In this document: one piece after another, positions 32,300-42,078 of the stretch | Layout: the number at the start of each line of letters is the position of its first letter | Position numbering within the stretch: the first letter of the stretch is position 1 | Assembly (NCBI GenBank): GCA_011032825.1 | Contig: JAADJZ010000031.1 | Coordinates: 1-64,000 of the forward strand | Origin: Massariosphaeria phaeospora | Lineage: Eukaryota > Ascomycota > Dothideomycetes > Pleosporales | DNA length: 64,000 bases | Direction of reading: 5' to 3' | Translations under genes and position numbers: made by a program | The notes under the pieces: generated by a model | What the model was told of the DNA's origin: nothing | Seen by the model: the letters and a program-made list of their open reading frames with translations, nothing else | Databases searched by the model: none

Positions 32300-33933
32300 T
32301 CACGCCTCCCTCCGCTCCCACCGAATCCTAGCCGGCTTCTTCGGCATCGCAAACAACGACGTATAGTCCGTCTCGGGCACATGCCGTTTCCCGTCCAGGG
32401 TGAAAACCTTGTAGTGCCTCACCAACGTCGCAACAATAACGCCCAGATTCATATACGCGAATTTCTCTCCGATGCAGCGATGCCGGCCCGCGCCGAACGG
32501 CAGATACGGGCTCTTCGTTCCCTTGGACACGGCGCCGTAGCCGTAGTCCACGATATCCGTGTTGTCCCCGTCGTTGTCGTCGTTGTCGTTGGCGTCTCCC
32601 GGCCGCGACAGCCAGCGGTGCGGATTCCACGTCTCGGCGTCCTTGAAGAACTCGTCGCTCATGGCGGTGATGATGGGCGAAGCCATCAGCACCTTATCCG
32701 TCGTAACCAGATACGGAGTACCGGGAATAGGCAGCGGCTTAGTGACTTTGCGCATGACCGACGTGATGGACGAGTGCACGCGCAGCGTCTCCTTGACGAC
32801 GCCCTGCAGCAGCGGCAATTTATCGAGGTCGCAGAACTGCAGCGGAGGCAGGCGGCCGTCGTCCTCCCCGGCGAGGTTCTGCATCTGCTCGCGGTACAGC
32901 TGCTCAGTGACGTCGGGCTGCGATGCGAGCCGCAGCAGGATGTACGCGCTCGTCGACGACGACGAGTGCTGGCCGGCCATCAGCAGCGTGATCATCATGT
33001 GCGCGATTTCCTTGTCGGGCACCGCCCGCCCGTCCTTGTAGCTGCACTGCATCAAGTTGGCGATCATGTCGAAGTCGTGCTTGGAATCGTGCTCGGAGTC
33101 GTCGGTAGAGCTGGACTGCCGCCGCTCTTGGATGATGCCCTCGTAGATGGCGCGCATTTGCGCGTGCGCGCGGTCGCGGCGGCGGTTGTGCGGCAGCGGC
33201 GCCCACGGCAGGAGGAAGTTGATGGGCTGGAAGCCGAGATCGAGGTCGTGGTACAGGGCCGCGAACTCGCGTCGCAGCTTCTGCCGCACTTCTTTGCCCT
33301 GCAGGGCGCGGCCCGCGGTGAACAGCGTGATTTCAGCGAGGGCGCTGGAGATGTCGACGGTGCCCTCGCTGCCCTGGAACGCTGGCGTGGTCGTGATGTA
33401 GTCTTCAACTTCTTGCTCGATCAGCTGCACGTGGCGTTCTAGGGCCTGCTGCGTGAGCCCGAACTTCATGAACTTCTTCTGCTCTATGAGCTTTGCGTTT
33501 GGGCAGTCGTAAACGACGTCGCTGCCGAAGACCGGCGTTGTCAGAGGGCTGTAGATCTCCTCGGCGTTGAGGTGCGAGTGCTTGCCGTTGAGGATGAATT
33601 CGTTGCCCGCGAGGCCCAGGTAGCAGGTCATCTTGCGGCCGAGCAGGATGAAGGTGAAGATGTCGCCATGCTGCATACCGGTGTTAGTCGTTACAAGGGG
33701 GTGTGTTGAGTCAGTGACCGGAATGCCTTTATACGGACCTTCTCTCGACAAGACGCGAGAAAACGATGCGGGTTCACGCCGTAGCTGACTGCGTTGCCAA
33801 TGAATGGGAGCCAGTGGAAGATGACCGGCGGCTCGCTCTTCTTGTGCAAAAGGGATTGACTGAGCAGATTCGCTATAATGAGAGTGAGCAATGAGCTGAT
33901 CAAGTACCCAGCAGCGTGTAGTAATGAATGCAT
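32300..33933 (-). CDS. CYP51: cytochrome P450 sterol 14-alpha-demethylase
   Basis: A 521-residue ER membrane P450 of ergosterol synthesis and the azole target. N-terminal TM anchor (AAGYLISSLLTLIIANLL), proline hinge PPVIFHWLPFIGNAVSYG, I-helix MAGQHSSSSTSAYILLRLAS, K-helix ExxR (VVKETLRVHSS), VDYGYG, and the heme loop PYLPFGAGRHRCIGEKFAY with the Cys ligand. A 68-nt intron at 33671-33738 (GTCCGT...ACTAAC...GCAG) joins SCREK to HGDIFTFILLGRK. The Tyr usual in CREKYGD is His here. An Asp/Asn-rich insertion (encoded at about 32552-32604) lies between PHRWLSRPG and VDYGYG. Which paralog (A, B or C) cannot be settled without a tree. Confidence 0.95.
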
Positions 33934-34815
33934 GTTGAGGTCGCCTTTGGAAACCCGGACAATGCCAATGCTATTCAAAAGGGTAATGAGACACTGAGTT
34001 GCAGGACTTACTTTGAATGTGTTTACACTCTTGAGTAACATGAGCCCACTTGCTCGATGACCGGGCCGGGAAGCTTTCAGGTAACCACTCAACCCTATTC
34101 CGGTAGGCCATGCGAGCTTGGCAGTACGCTGATACCCCATTTTCTACTTGTAATGTTCGTTTTGAGAAACTAGACGCCACTTGTCGTTCACGGGCCGTCT
34201 ACTCAATAGCTTGGCATGCGTGTGCGATAGACGTCTGTCGGGTACGTTTTGCACTCAAGGCAACAGCCTAAAAGTGTTCTTGCTACGGAGTACTACTCCG
34301 TACTAAAGATCAAACAGTAGGACATGTTTTTTGTACCTCGTTTTAGTTGTGCGTGAAAGGTCCGAGCGAACTTATGGCTAGGGACACAATTGGATGAAAG
34401 CGCAATATGTTATACAGTACCGTTGTGGGCCGTGAAATATGTTGAAGTATTATCCTGTACGCGTGGCTCCACGGGCGGTGGAGTTAGTGTTCACCGATCG
34501 TCTGTGCGTTGTGGCTAGTGGCTTGGCAGCTTACGCGGCGAGACAGCGACACAGCGTTTGACGAGAACATCGATCAAAAGAGAAAGGACAAACAGTTGCG
34601 TAACCTGATTGCAACGGGCCTTGTTAATTTTCAGCTGACTACTATATCGATAGTTGATTTCGTTATGGCTTGTCAAGATAACTAAACGTTTTCGCAAAGC
34701 TTGTTGCAAGGAGCATTATTTACTTTCAGCGCAAGCTAAGTAGGTAGTTTGTTTTAGTAGAGCAGACTCTTACAAGTATAGTTTGTTAAGATAACTATCT
34801 ACTATAAAATCTTTA
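33934..34815. promoter_or_regulatory. CYP51 upstream region
   Basis: About 880 bp from the CYP51 start to the Pogo-type element. It contains a perfect palindrome TACGGAGTA-C-TACTCCGTA at 34284-34302, which includes an inverted CGG-N9-CCG pair of the kind bound by Zn2Cys6 dimers, some 350 bp upstream of the start. No gene seen. Confidence 0.45.
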
Positions 34816-34870
34816 ACGTACCTAACGGGTTGGCGGGCCACACGGGTTGGCGAGACACTTTTGCCAAGCC
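34816..34870 (+). repeat. left terminal inverted repeat, Pogo-type element
   Basis: 55 bp identical to the reverse complement of 36626-36680; the next base pairs diverge. Confidence 0.92.
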
Positions 34871-34944
34871 CTCACCAAAACCACTCTCATTCTGGTGCAA
34901 AACAGCCTACTTTAGCCCTGTATAGTATAATACAATATAAGATA

Positions 34945-36609
34945 TTATTCAGAGTCTACTTCTACTGCTTGCCTACACGTACGCGCGTTATGCCCGGTCT
35001 GATTGCATCGCCCGCAGCGCCTTTGAGTTGGCTCACCTCCTTCAGCGCGCACCTGCGTCTTTAGCTTCTTCTTATCACTACGCGCCTCAAAGTCCTTGAG
35101 AGCAGCTAAACGAGCCCTATTCTCAACTACCAAGGTCCCCTCTGCCTGAACCCGCTTTCTTTTATGCGTTCTACGCCGCGTGGCAGCCTCATTTGCCGCT
35201 CGAAGCTCTGCGATCTCTTTTTGCGCCAACACCAGCTTGTGCGCGATAATTGCTGCTCCTTTTGAGACCTTCTCAAAGGCCTCTACTATAGACGTTGGTG
35301 AGCTATCTACATGCCTCTGAATCCTTGCCTTTACAAGCGTCGATTGCGACCCTAGTTCAAGAGTATTGCTTGGGGTTTGCGACTGCCAGGGCTCGTTGTT
35401 GATAGGCAGTGGTAGTGATGGAGTACGCAACCGGACGTCAAGGGCTGTTATGACCCGTTTTGGGTCAAATGGAACTAATCCAGCGCCTCGAAACCCTTCT
35501 TGGATATTACTAGAAGTAATTGCAGCATTATAGGCGCGTATGAAGCATAGTAGGAACTCAAGTTTTGTAATGTGAGTGATCTGGTTGCGCATGAGATTTT
35601 CGGCTTGGCGCCCGTACGCCTTCTTCAAAGGGGCAAAACAACCCACATCAAGAGGCTGTAGGAGGTGCGATGAGTGCGGAGGCATGCAGATAGTGATAAT
35701 CTTGTTCTCTTTGCAGTATTGCTGGAATTCGAGCGAGTCGTGGCTCTCATGGCCGTCAATTGCGAGCAGTCGGTGGCTGCCAACTACTCTTATCTTTGTA
35801 TGCTCATTAAAGTGCTTCAACTACTCAAGACCAAGCTTATTCGTTGTCCAGCCGTTCTTAGAGACTGCAATAATCCAGTCCTGGGGTAGGTTATCCTCTT
35901 TATACCAGGCAGAGAGGTGGTAGCGGCCTTTGAAGATGATAAAGGGTGGAATAGCCCAACCTGTCGCGTTGATGCCCTGGATGACTGTTGTCAACTCTCT
36001 GTTGCCTTGCTGCACTGCCTTTGGCCGTCCTCGTTTCTCTGAAGCTGTAACAACTGCTCCAGTTGATATCTGGCCCATCATGAAGCCTGCCTCGTCAAAG
36101 TTGTACGTGTCTTCATCCTAGATGCCGTACTTGGCTTTGATATTAGCTACTAGGCTAAACTAGCCTTGGATAACCTCTAGATCCTCGCAGAGCGCTCTCT
36201 TATAATCGTACTTGCGATTAAACTTCATTGTAAACTCAGAGCGGCGCTTAACCCACATACTAGGCCAGTTTAAGCCAACCTGGCCTAGATTGCGCTCTGC
36301 GCGCAAGGAATTGGCCATATCAGCTACAGCTGCGAGCCTAGGAGGGAATCCGCGCGTAATAAGCTCAAGTATATGCTCAACAACTACGCCCTCCTCAGTC
36401 TTTGTCAGATTCATCAATTTAGGCCAGCAATCTGCTTGTGAAGGTCGTCCAGCGCGTCGATAGCTTAGTGTTGTTCGAGCGACGTTATAGATAGCTGCAG
36501 CGCGTCGCACAGAGAGTGTCGCGTCTTGTTCAAGAGCTTGAAGGGCATTCTGTATCTGACGTTCATTAGAAAGTTCCATCTGGTGTTGTTGTTGAAGCAT
36601 CGCGTACAT
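34945..36609 (-). pseudogene. Pogo/Fot1-type transposase with stops
   Basis: One reading frame, no indel needed, but three TAG stops. N-terminal psq-type HTH (NALQALEQDATLSVRRAAAI, then ARTTLSYRRAG), CENP-B-type second HTH region (LELITRGFPPRLAAVADMAN), then the DDE_1 domain: first Asp in YNFDEAGFMMG, second in AIDGHESH, third in SSHLLQPLDVGCF. The C-terminus is basic with a CCHC zinc knuckle (CGRCNQTGHNARTC). Stops fall after EDLEVIQG (Trp expected, TGG to TAG), after AKYGI (Gln expected, CAG to TAG) and after NKLGLE (Trp expected). All are RIP-type transitions. Inactive as it stands; the start at 36609 is the first ATG clear of the terminal repeat. Confidence 0.88.
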
Positions 36610-36625
36610 AGGTAGAGTTGGTGAA

Positions 36626-36680
36626 GGCTTGGCAAAAGTGTCTCGCCAACCCGTGTGGCCCGCCAACCCGTTAGGTACGT
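36626..36680 (-). repeat. right terminal inverted repeat, Pogo-type element
   Basis: Mirror of 34816-34870, followed by TA. Confidence 0.92.
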
Positions 36681-36730
36681 TACTTCTGTTGTCCTTTTTA
36701 TCTATTCACGCATGTAGTATTGGATTATTA

Positions 36731-36745
36731 GGGCCTGTTCGGTGC
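36731..36745 (+). repeat. left terminal inverted repeat, Harbinger element
   Basis: 15-bp perfect match to the reverse complement of 39927-39941; preceded by TTA. Confidence 0.88.
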
Positions 36746-36999
36746 TTCGTTTTGAAAACCTCGTTTTGGCAGCTGGATCGGGTAAAGTGGCTGGCAGGGG
36801 GCGGCTCGTAGTTCAAGCCAGCGCGAGGCCTAAATAGGGTCGAAAAATAGAGGCCGTGTTCGCTACCGTTTTGTGGCCGTTTTTGTTCCGAGGTACTTCG
36901 TAATTTCTCTAACCTCTAAACACATCAGTTCCCAAGTCAATATAGCCGCCCCTGTCAATCCAGTACTGCAGCAAGTAGCCCAGCAGTCCCTGGAGCTCT

Positions 37000-37990
37000 C
37001 ACTTTCTCGATCTCTTTCTCCTGCACCCACTATTATTACCTAGGCAACCTCACCCTCATCGTCGCCGGCGTCTTCGACGGCTCCACGAGCGCGATCGGCT
37101 ACCCCGACAGCGCCAAGATTGAAGTAGGATGTAGCAATAGAGGAGACGCTGGTGGTAGCGTTAGTTTAGGAGGTCAAGCGCGGCTACCGAGCTGACTCGG
37201 GGTACAAGAAAGAGGCGTGGGAATACGTAAGGAGCGAGGTACAAAAGGTCGCTGGCACGGCGCAGATTGCGACTGTTGCGAACTGCAAAAATAAGCATGA
37301 CGCCTTCAAGAAGGACTACAAAGTGTGAGTAGAGCTTACCTCACAATCTAGGTTCGGCGTTAACGACAGCGGCATGGTTACTAGTAACCTAGACGCTCTT
37401 AGAGCGTACTTCGAGGCGCACAAAGACGCTAAAAAGTTCAAGTCGCAGCCGCTAAGGTTCAGTGACATGCTCCGGCAGCTGTTTGAAGGTGTCCTCGCTA
37501 CTGGGCAAAACGTAATAGACGTAGAGAGTCTCGTCGCTGCTCAATCGATCGAGCGAGACCCGACGTCGGACAACGACGAGCCGGCTGCTGCTCGCTCTAG
37601 GAGCCAGCCGGTGACGCTGCGCAGCAAGAGAGCAGCTTCGAACGCGTCAGCTAGCTCTGTTAAATCGGCTAAGAGGTCGAGGACGACGGCGACTGACAGG
37701 CTCGGCCGAAAGCTTGCAGGACTTACTAACCAGCTCGAGGAGCTCGTCGCAGTGATGGATAAAGACTATTAGAAGAAGGTTATCTAAAAGTTTATAAAGA
37801 CTTACAAAGTGCTGCGGCCCGTCCTAAAGCTCGCTATCGTAGAGGTGTTCGAGAAGGAGTACGCCGCGAAGACTTTTATTGCTTTGCGGCTAGGAATAAA
37901 GCGGAGATAAGTGCGGCGAGAGCTACTTCGACGCCGTAAGCATGTAGTTGGTGTTGAGTGCGATGGAGGAGAGTACGACGACGCTATAGG
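37000..37990 (+). pseudogene. Harbinger Myb/SANT-like DNA-binding protein with stops
   Basis: A single frame reads through the element's left half: a Ser/Pro/Thr-rich start; then RLK-stop-DVAIEETLVVALV-stop-EVKRGYRADSGYKKEAW, a Myb/SANT-like helix set; then VANCKNKHDAFKKDYKV, stop, VELTSQS, FGVNDSGMVTSNLDALRAYF and FEAHKDAKKFKSQPLRF. After a Ser/Arg-rich linker come coiled sequence (LAGLTNQLEELVAVMDKDY) and KKVI-stop-KFIKTYKVLRPVLKLA. Every stop sits where Trp or Gln is expected. Harbinger transposition needs this protein together with the nuclease. Ends are approximate. Confidence 0.75.
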
Positions 37991-38450
37991 AGCTGTAGAG
38001 TAGGAGAGCGAGAGTAAATTAGAAAAAAAAGATGCTAATAGAGAGCTAGATTCGGATTGATAAAGTTCTTAGAGCACTAACGGCAAAAGTAGGGCGTGAG
38101 TATGAGCTATACGCAAGGCTGCAAGCTGTTGCTAAGGCTTTGCTAGCAGATTAAAAGCTCTTGTCTCAATATACTGTTGTAAGAGTACGTTTTGGCCTGT
38201 TTTTTGGCCAATCTGCCTAGTAAATAGCCCTAAAAACGATATATCGGTTATATTGCCCTAGACAACTTTTCCCAACTAAAAGCGAGCTTCTAGCGAACTA
38301 GGTAGACGCCGTACGCGTAGCTTGCAGCACGGAAGCTCTAGTAGCATAGGCACGGGCTACTATCGTAGATTTCGAGCTTGGTGTTAACGAAACTTCCTAT
38401 CCAAGCTACCTATACTACTCTTACTACTACTACTACGCTCGCTGCTACAC

Positions 38451-39664
38451 CTACAACCTTCGCCTAGTAGCTTTACAATAGCTCTGCCAAAGCATGTCCG
38501 CGATCCGCTCCCTTAGCGCGTCCATTTCAACGTCCTCCGCCTTACCGTTGCTTTCAAGCTCGTCCTTTTTCTTCTCTTCGTTACTAAGCTCGCTTCCGAA
38601 GTTCTTATCCACTAGGTGGTGCCTGTTGATGAAGTTGTGCAGCGCGACGAGGGCATACACAAGCTTTACTTAAGTTTTAATAGAGAACTCGTGCAGCCTG
38701 TCGAACACTCTCTAGCGTCGCTTAAACACCCCAAAGATGCGTTCTACCGCGTTCCTTAAGGACGAGTGCCGGTAGTTGAACAGCTCATACTTGTCACTTA
38801 GTGTCTTCGCTACTTGACTAATCTCTCGCAGATAATAACGCACGCCGCGGTACAGAGTAAGCAGTATATCTTTGTTGGCATACCTAGCATCTGCAAGAAA
38901 GTAGCGTCCTGGAGGAGCTCCAAACCCTCGTCGGATAGCGTTACAAATTACTCTTCCGTCATGGGCAGAGCCTTCCTACCTCGCCAGTACGTACTAGAAG
39001 TTCATCTCGAAGTTAACGACGGCGAGTACGTTTTGGGTAAGCTTGCTATAACGATTACAGAAGCGCTTCTGCTTACCAGCTGGCACATGCAGATGAAAAT
39101 AAGAGCCGTCGAGTGCTCCTACACAGTCCTTGAACATGGGCTACCTCTTGAGACTGTACTTTATAGCCTTTGGGATCTCTGTTGAAGCGCGGTGTACTAC
39201 CTCTAGGTAGAGTTAGATTAGAGCGTCGAGAATCTCATAAAAGTGTCTGCAACTTTGTGAGCAATACACGCCTTTTTGCTTACTTTTCACATGGCTTACT
39301 TCGATATAGTATCCAGCAATCGGCCGCAACGGTACCGAGTATTCCGCCAAAAAGCTCCATTGCCACATATATATGTGAAGGTGAGGAGCTTCTCTTCTAC
39401 TAAGGCGTTCCCTCTGCGTACACCATCCTCCCTCAGCCATCTTACGAGCGCTTCGAATACCTCAGGACGCAGTCGAGTCTCCGCCAAGAGCTGAGCGTCG
39501 TCGCTCAAACAAGAAGCCACCCAAGCGCTGCCACGATCGCGATCGGATTCGAACTGACGTACGCCGGAGGGCTCGGTATACCCATCTGTGTGAGCGGTGA
39601 TCGCTGCTGCAGCAGCAGCAACTATACTAGTAAGGGCGACAGCAACAGGGCGTTCAAGCTTCAT
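38451..39664 (-). pseudogene. Harbinger DDE nuclease (HARBI1-like) with stops
   Basis: Frame runs from MKLERPVAVALTSIV through ETRLRPEVFEALVRWL and KLLTFTYICGNGAFW to RLLDTISK. It then crosses a good 53-nt intron (39247-39299, GTAAGC...TTGCAG) to HFYEILDALI. After that come FKDCVGALDGSYFHLHVPAG (first Asp of DDE_4), LTQNVLAVVNFEMNF, EGSAHDGRVI (second Asp), YELFNYRHSSLRNAVERIFG (Glu region) and VKLVYALVALHNFINRHH. Once spliced, no frameshift is seen; six stops (TAG or TAA) interrupt it, each at an expected Gln or Trp (for example RR-stop-RVFDRL, EFSIKT-stop-VKLV). The element was killed by point mutation, RIP-style. Confidence 0.85.
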
Positions 39665-39926
39665 GATCACGTGTCAGAGATGGGAGCTCCGGCGTCACGA
39701 CCGACCCCTTGGGGGTCAGTTGTGGGAACGGAGCTTTCAGATCGCTCAAAACAGAAGATTGTAAGTCAAAATCCTCTAAACAGGGGTTTAAATTTTGGTG
39801 GCTGAGCTAACAAAACGAGACCTCCAGATCGCCCTGGCAAACCTCCGTATTACCGAACACGCCACCGTTTCAATCGCCGTTCCCAAAACGGTGCCTAATC
39901 CGGCCGAAAAGGAGGCTCCAGATCCT

Positions 39927-39941
39927 GCACCGAACAGGCCC
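39927..39941 (-). repeat. right terminal inverted repeat, Harbinger element
   Basis: Mirror of 36731-36745, followed by TTA. Confidence 0.88.
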
Positions 39942-40197
39942 TTAGAACATAGAAAGGAATGTTCTTCCAGATCCATTCACAATGTGGGTTCATGAGGTGA
40001 AAACGTATTGTAAGTACCTAAGGGAAATGATCCAGAAGCGAGTTGTATGCTCACGACCACGGAATCACTTTACCGCTCCTCCTATATATATCCCTCTAGT
40101 TCTTGACATATATTACTCCCTACCACCACCACCACCACTACTACCACTCCTAGGTACTACCACCACCACTCCTACCACTACCACCAGAACACTCATC

Positions 40198-41229
40198 ATG
40201 ACGAAGCGCAAAGCAGTCACTCCCGCTGGCCGAATCGGGACCACGAAGCGCTTCCGCCAAATACCAGCACGCCAACAAGAAATCGCGCGGGTCATGGCAA
40301 CCCCCTTCGGAGGCAACACCTTCTTCGAGCGCTTCAACCTCGATGTCCGCAACGCCATCTACAATCAAATGATCCTCCCACCATTCCACGGCCACCGCGA
40401 ATCCGCCGGTATCCGCTTCTCGTGCCGCCAGGCGAAGGAGGAGATGGAAGCCGAGGGTGCACGAGCATTCTGGCTCTATCTTCAGTGCACGATACAGCGC
40501 TTCGAAGCCAATGGCGGGGTCATGCCACATCTATCGCCCTCGATCGAGTCGAAAGACAACTTTGTCGGCATTCGGGAGTTGACGCTTACATCTTCGAACT
40601 GGTTCCGGACGACGGGTCCAGTGGACTTGTTGCGGTTGGAGCTCGATGTCTTGCGCCTGCACTTCACTCCAGAAGTGAGCGACTGCCCAGAGTTTACTAC
40701 ACTGGGTTTCCCGCACTTCAAGGCCAAGCACTACCTCTTCAAAACTCTGCGTCAATTGGAGAATATAGACGAACTCCATGTGAAGTCTTTCGTAATCTCA
40801 TGGAACTGCCGCCCAAAGGATGCGCCTAATCCACGGACTTTGAGAGGTGGACTTCTAAAGATGAATAACAGCACTAGAAAAGATATGATAAAGTGTAGTA
40901 TACATCCCAACGACGATACGCTATTGGACGAGTATCCCTGGCCGACACTATTCGAGGGCGTCACAGACCGGGGAGAGGTAGGCGCGGTGACCCTGACTAC
41001 TGATCCTCGATGGAAACCGCCATTTTCAAGGTGGTGGCGAGGAGTTGCCTGGTGGCAGCTACACGGTCATGGTTATGTGTACCGTTCCGAGCTTGCAGAG
41101 TATAACTACGAGCCAACTCCGGAAGAGGCCAGCAGGGGCTTCGAAAAGGGTGGGAACTGGATGACCAAGTACGTTGGCCGTCCAGTGCAGGATTGGGTCT
41201 GGTATCAACGCCAGGTCCGAGGGGGGTAA
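40198..41229 (+). CDS. F-box-like/uncharacterised fungal protein
   Basis: A 343-residue single-exon protein. Basic N-terminus MTKRKAVTPAGRIGTTKRFR, then FFERFNLDVRNAIYNQMIL and IRFSCRQAKEEMEAEGARAF, which match the two halves of the F-box/2EXR-like opening also seen at 14981 and 31139. Later parts (IRELTLTSSNW, DVLRLHFTP, WWRGVAWWQLHGHGYVY) are family-like but unassigned. The start at 40198 follows a CCACCA/CTACCA-rich leader; the open frame upstream is low-complexity and probably untranslated. It begins about 250 bp beyond the Harbinger element, which may therefore supply or disturb its promoter. Confidence 0.72.
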   Translation: MTKRKAVTPAGRIGTTKRFRQIPARQQEIARVMATPFGGNTFFERFNLDVRNAIYNQMILPPFHGHRESAGIRFSCRQAKEEMEAEGARAFWLYLQCTIQRFEANGGVMPHLSPSIESKDNFVGIRELTLTSSNWFRTTGPVDLLRLELDVLRLHFTPEVSDCPEFTTLGFPHFKAKHYLFKTLRQLENIDELHVKSFVISWNCRPKDAPNPRTLRGGLLKMNNSTRKDMIKCSIHPNDDTLLDEYPWPTLFEGVTDRGEVGAVTLTTDPRWKPPFSRWWRGVAWWQLHGHGYVYRSELAEYNYEPTPEEASRGFEKGGNWMTKYVGRPVQDWVWYQRQVRGG

Positions 41230-42078
41230 GATTCTGAGGGTCAAACATCGTAGGAGACAAGATTGGGAGAGTGAGAGTCTGTCGAGACGTCTTTCCTAGT
41301 TTAGAAGTCCGGCGACCGTTCCGACGGCCTGTTCAGAGGAGACAAAGCCAGTATTGAAGACCTGTCACCTAGAACGCGATTGAATAGAGAGACTCTTCCC
41401 ACGAGCCCAGATTAGCATGAAATAGAAAATATTTGCCGACAAGTATCCCTAAAGACGTGAAGACTTCTATAAACTAAGCATACTTCAGGTGAATGAGACA
41501 GATTACACCATCCGGTGATGAGTTAGGGATTCTGGAGCGCTACTGGGCTCCTTTGCAGTGAATATTAGAGTTCAGAAATGAAGAAAAGAACGAACCGGAA
41601 AGCTCAAACAGTATCAGTATCAATGATTAGTTATCAGTGTTATTAGTAAAAGAACGTCTCGAATTTTGACTTGCACCATTGTAACGTTCAAGGAAATTTA
41701 TTTAGATGTGCATACTTTGTTCACAGACAAATCTCCTGAGAACTGGCTCGTAGTCCGTGGCAGTGAATGTGATTCATCGAGGGCCACGGGGGGCGCAACC
41801 GCGATGGCTGGCAGCGCAGGCACCTGATATCGCTCACGTATAAACAGAGGTCGAGTTCGGCTTCATGCCTTTGAACCCGTGAGCTTTGAGTAGACTGGAA
41901 ACCATTAGCCTTTGCGTGGGGAGGATGAAAACCCGCAGCATTGTAAAGAGTGTCGAAGGCACGGTCAACATACTTGGCTGAATGCTGACCTCCAGTGTCC
42001 ACCGGATACACCGGAGTGAGCTCGAATACCCAATTCGACATCAATCGATCCATAATTTTCTCCAGTCCTGGTTTCTCC
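41230..42078. other. intergenic, nothing supportable
   Basis: 849 bp between converging genes. Moderately AT-rich; an open frame at 41721-42155 (-) overlaps the end of Sen2 in another frame and has no family features. Confidence 0.4.

Larger units (their letters stand above)
34816..36680. mobile_element. Pogo/Fot1-type DNA transposon, decayed
   Basis: 1,865-bp element with perfect 55-bp terminal inverted repeats (34816-34870 and 36626-36680; ends ACGTACCTAACGGGTTGGCG) and a TA target duplication on both sides (34814-34815, 36681-36682), as Tc1/mariner-Pogo elements make. It encodes one leftward transposase with in-frame stops. TIRs are still identical, so insertion is not ancient, or point mutation spared them. 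Confidence 0.92.
36731..39941. mobile_element. PIF/Harbinger DNA transposon, decayed
   Basis: 3,211-bp element. Terminal inverted repeats GGGCCTGTTCGGTGC at 36731-36745 and its reverse complement at 39927-39941, flanked by the 3-bp target duplication TTA (36728-36730, 39942-39944), the classic PIF/Harbinger signature. It carries both proteins of the superfamily, a Myb/SANT-like protein (+) and a DDE nuclease (-), running toward each other. It lies only 50 bp from the Pogo-type element. Confidence 0.9.

Noticed and set aside
32381..33442. 353-codon open frame antisense to CYP51
   Set aside because: An Arg/Val/Ala-rich shadow of a GC-rich gene on the opposite strand; no family features.
39665..39670. 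Earlier start for the Harbinger nuclease frame
   Set aside because: The codon at 39670 is GTG; the first ATG is at 39664.
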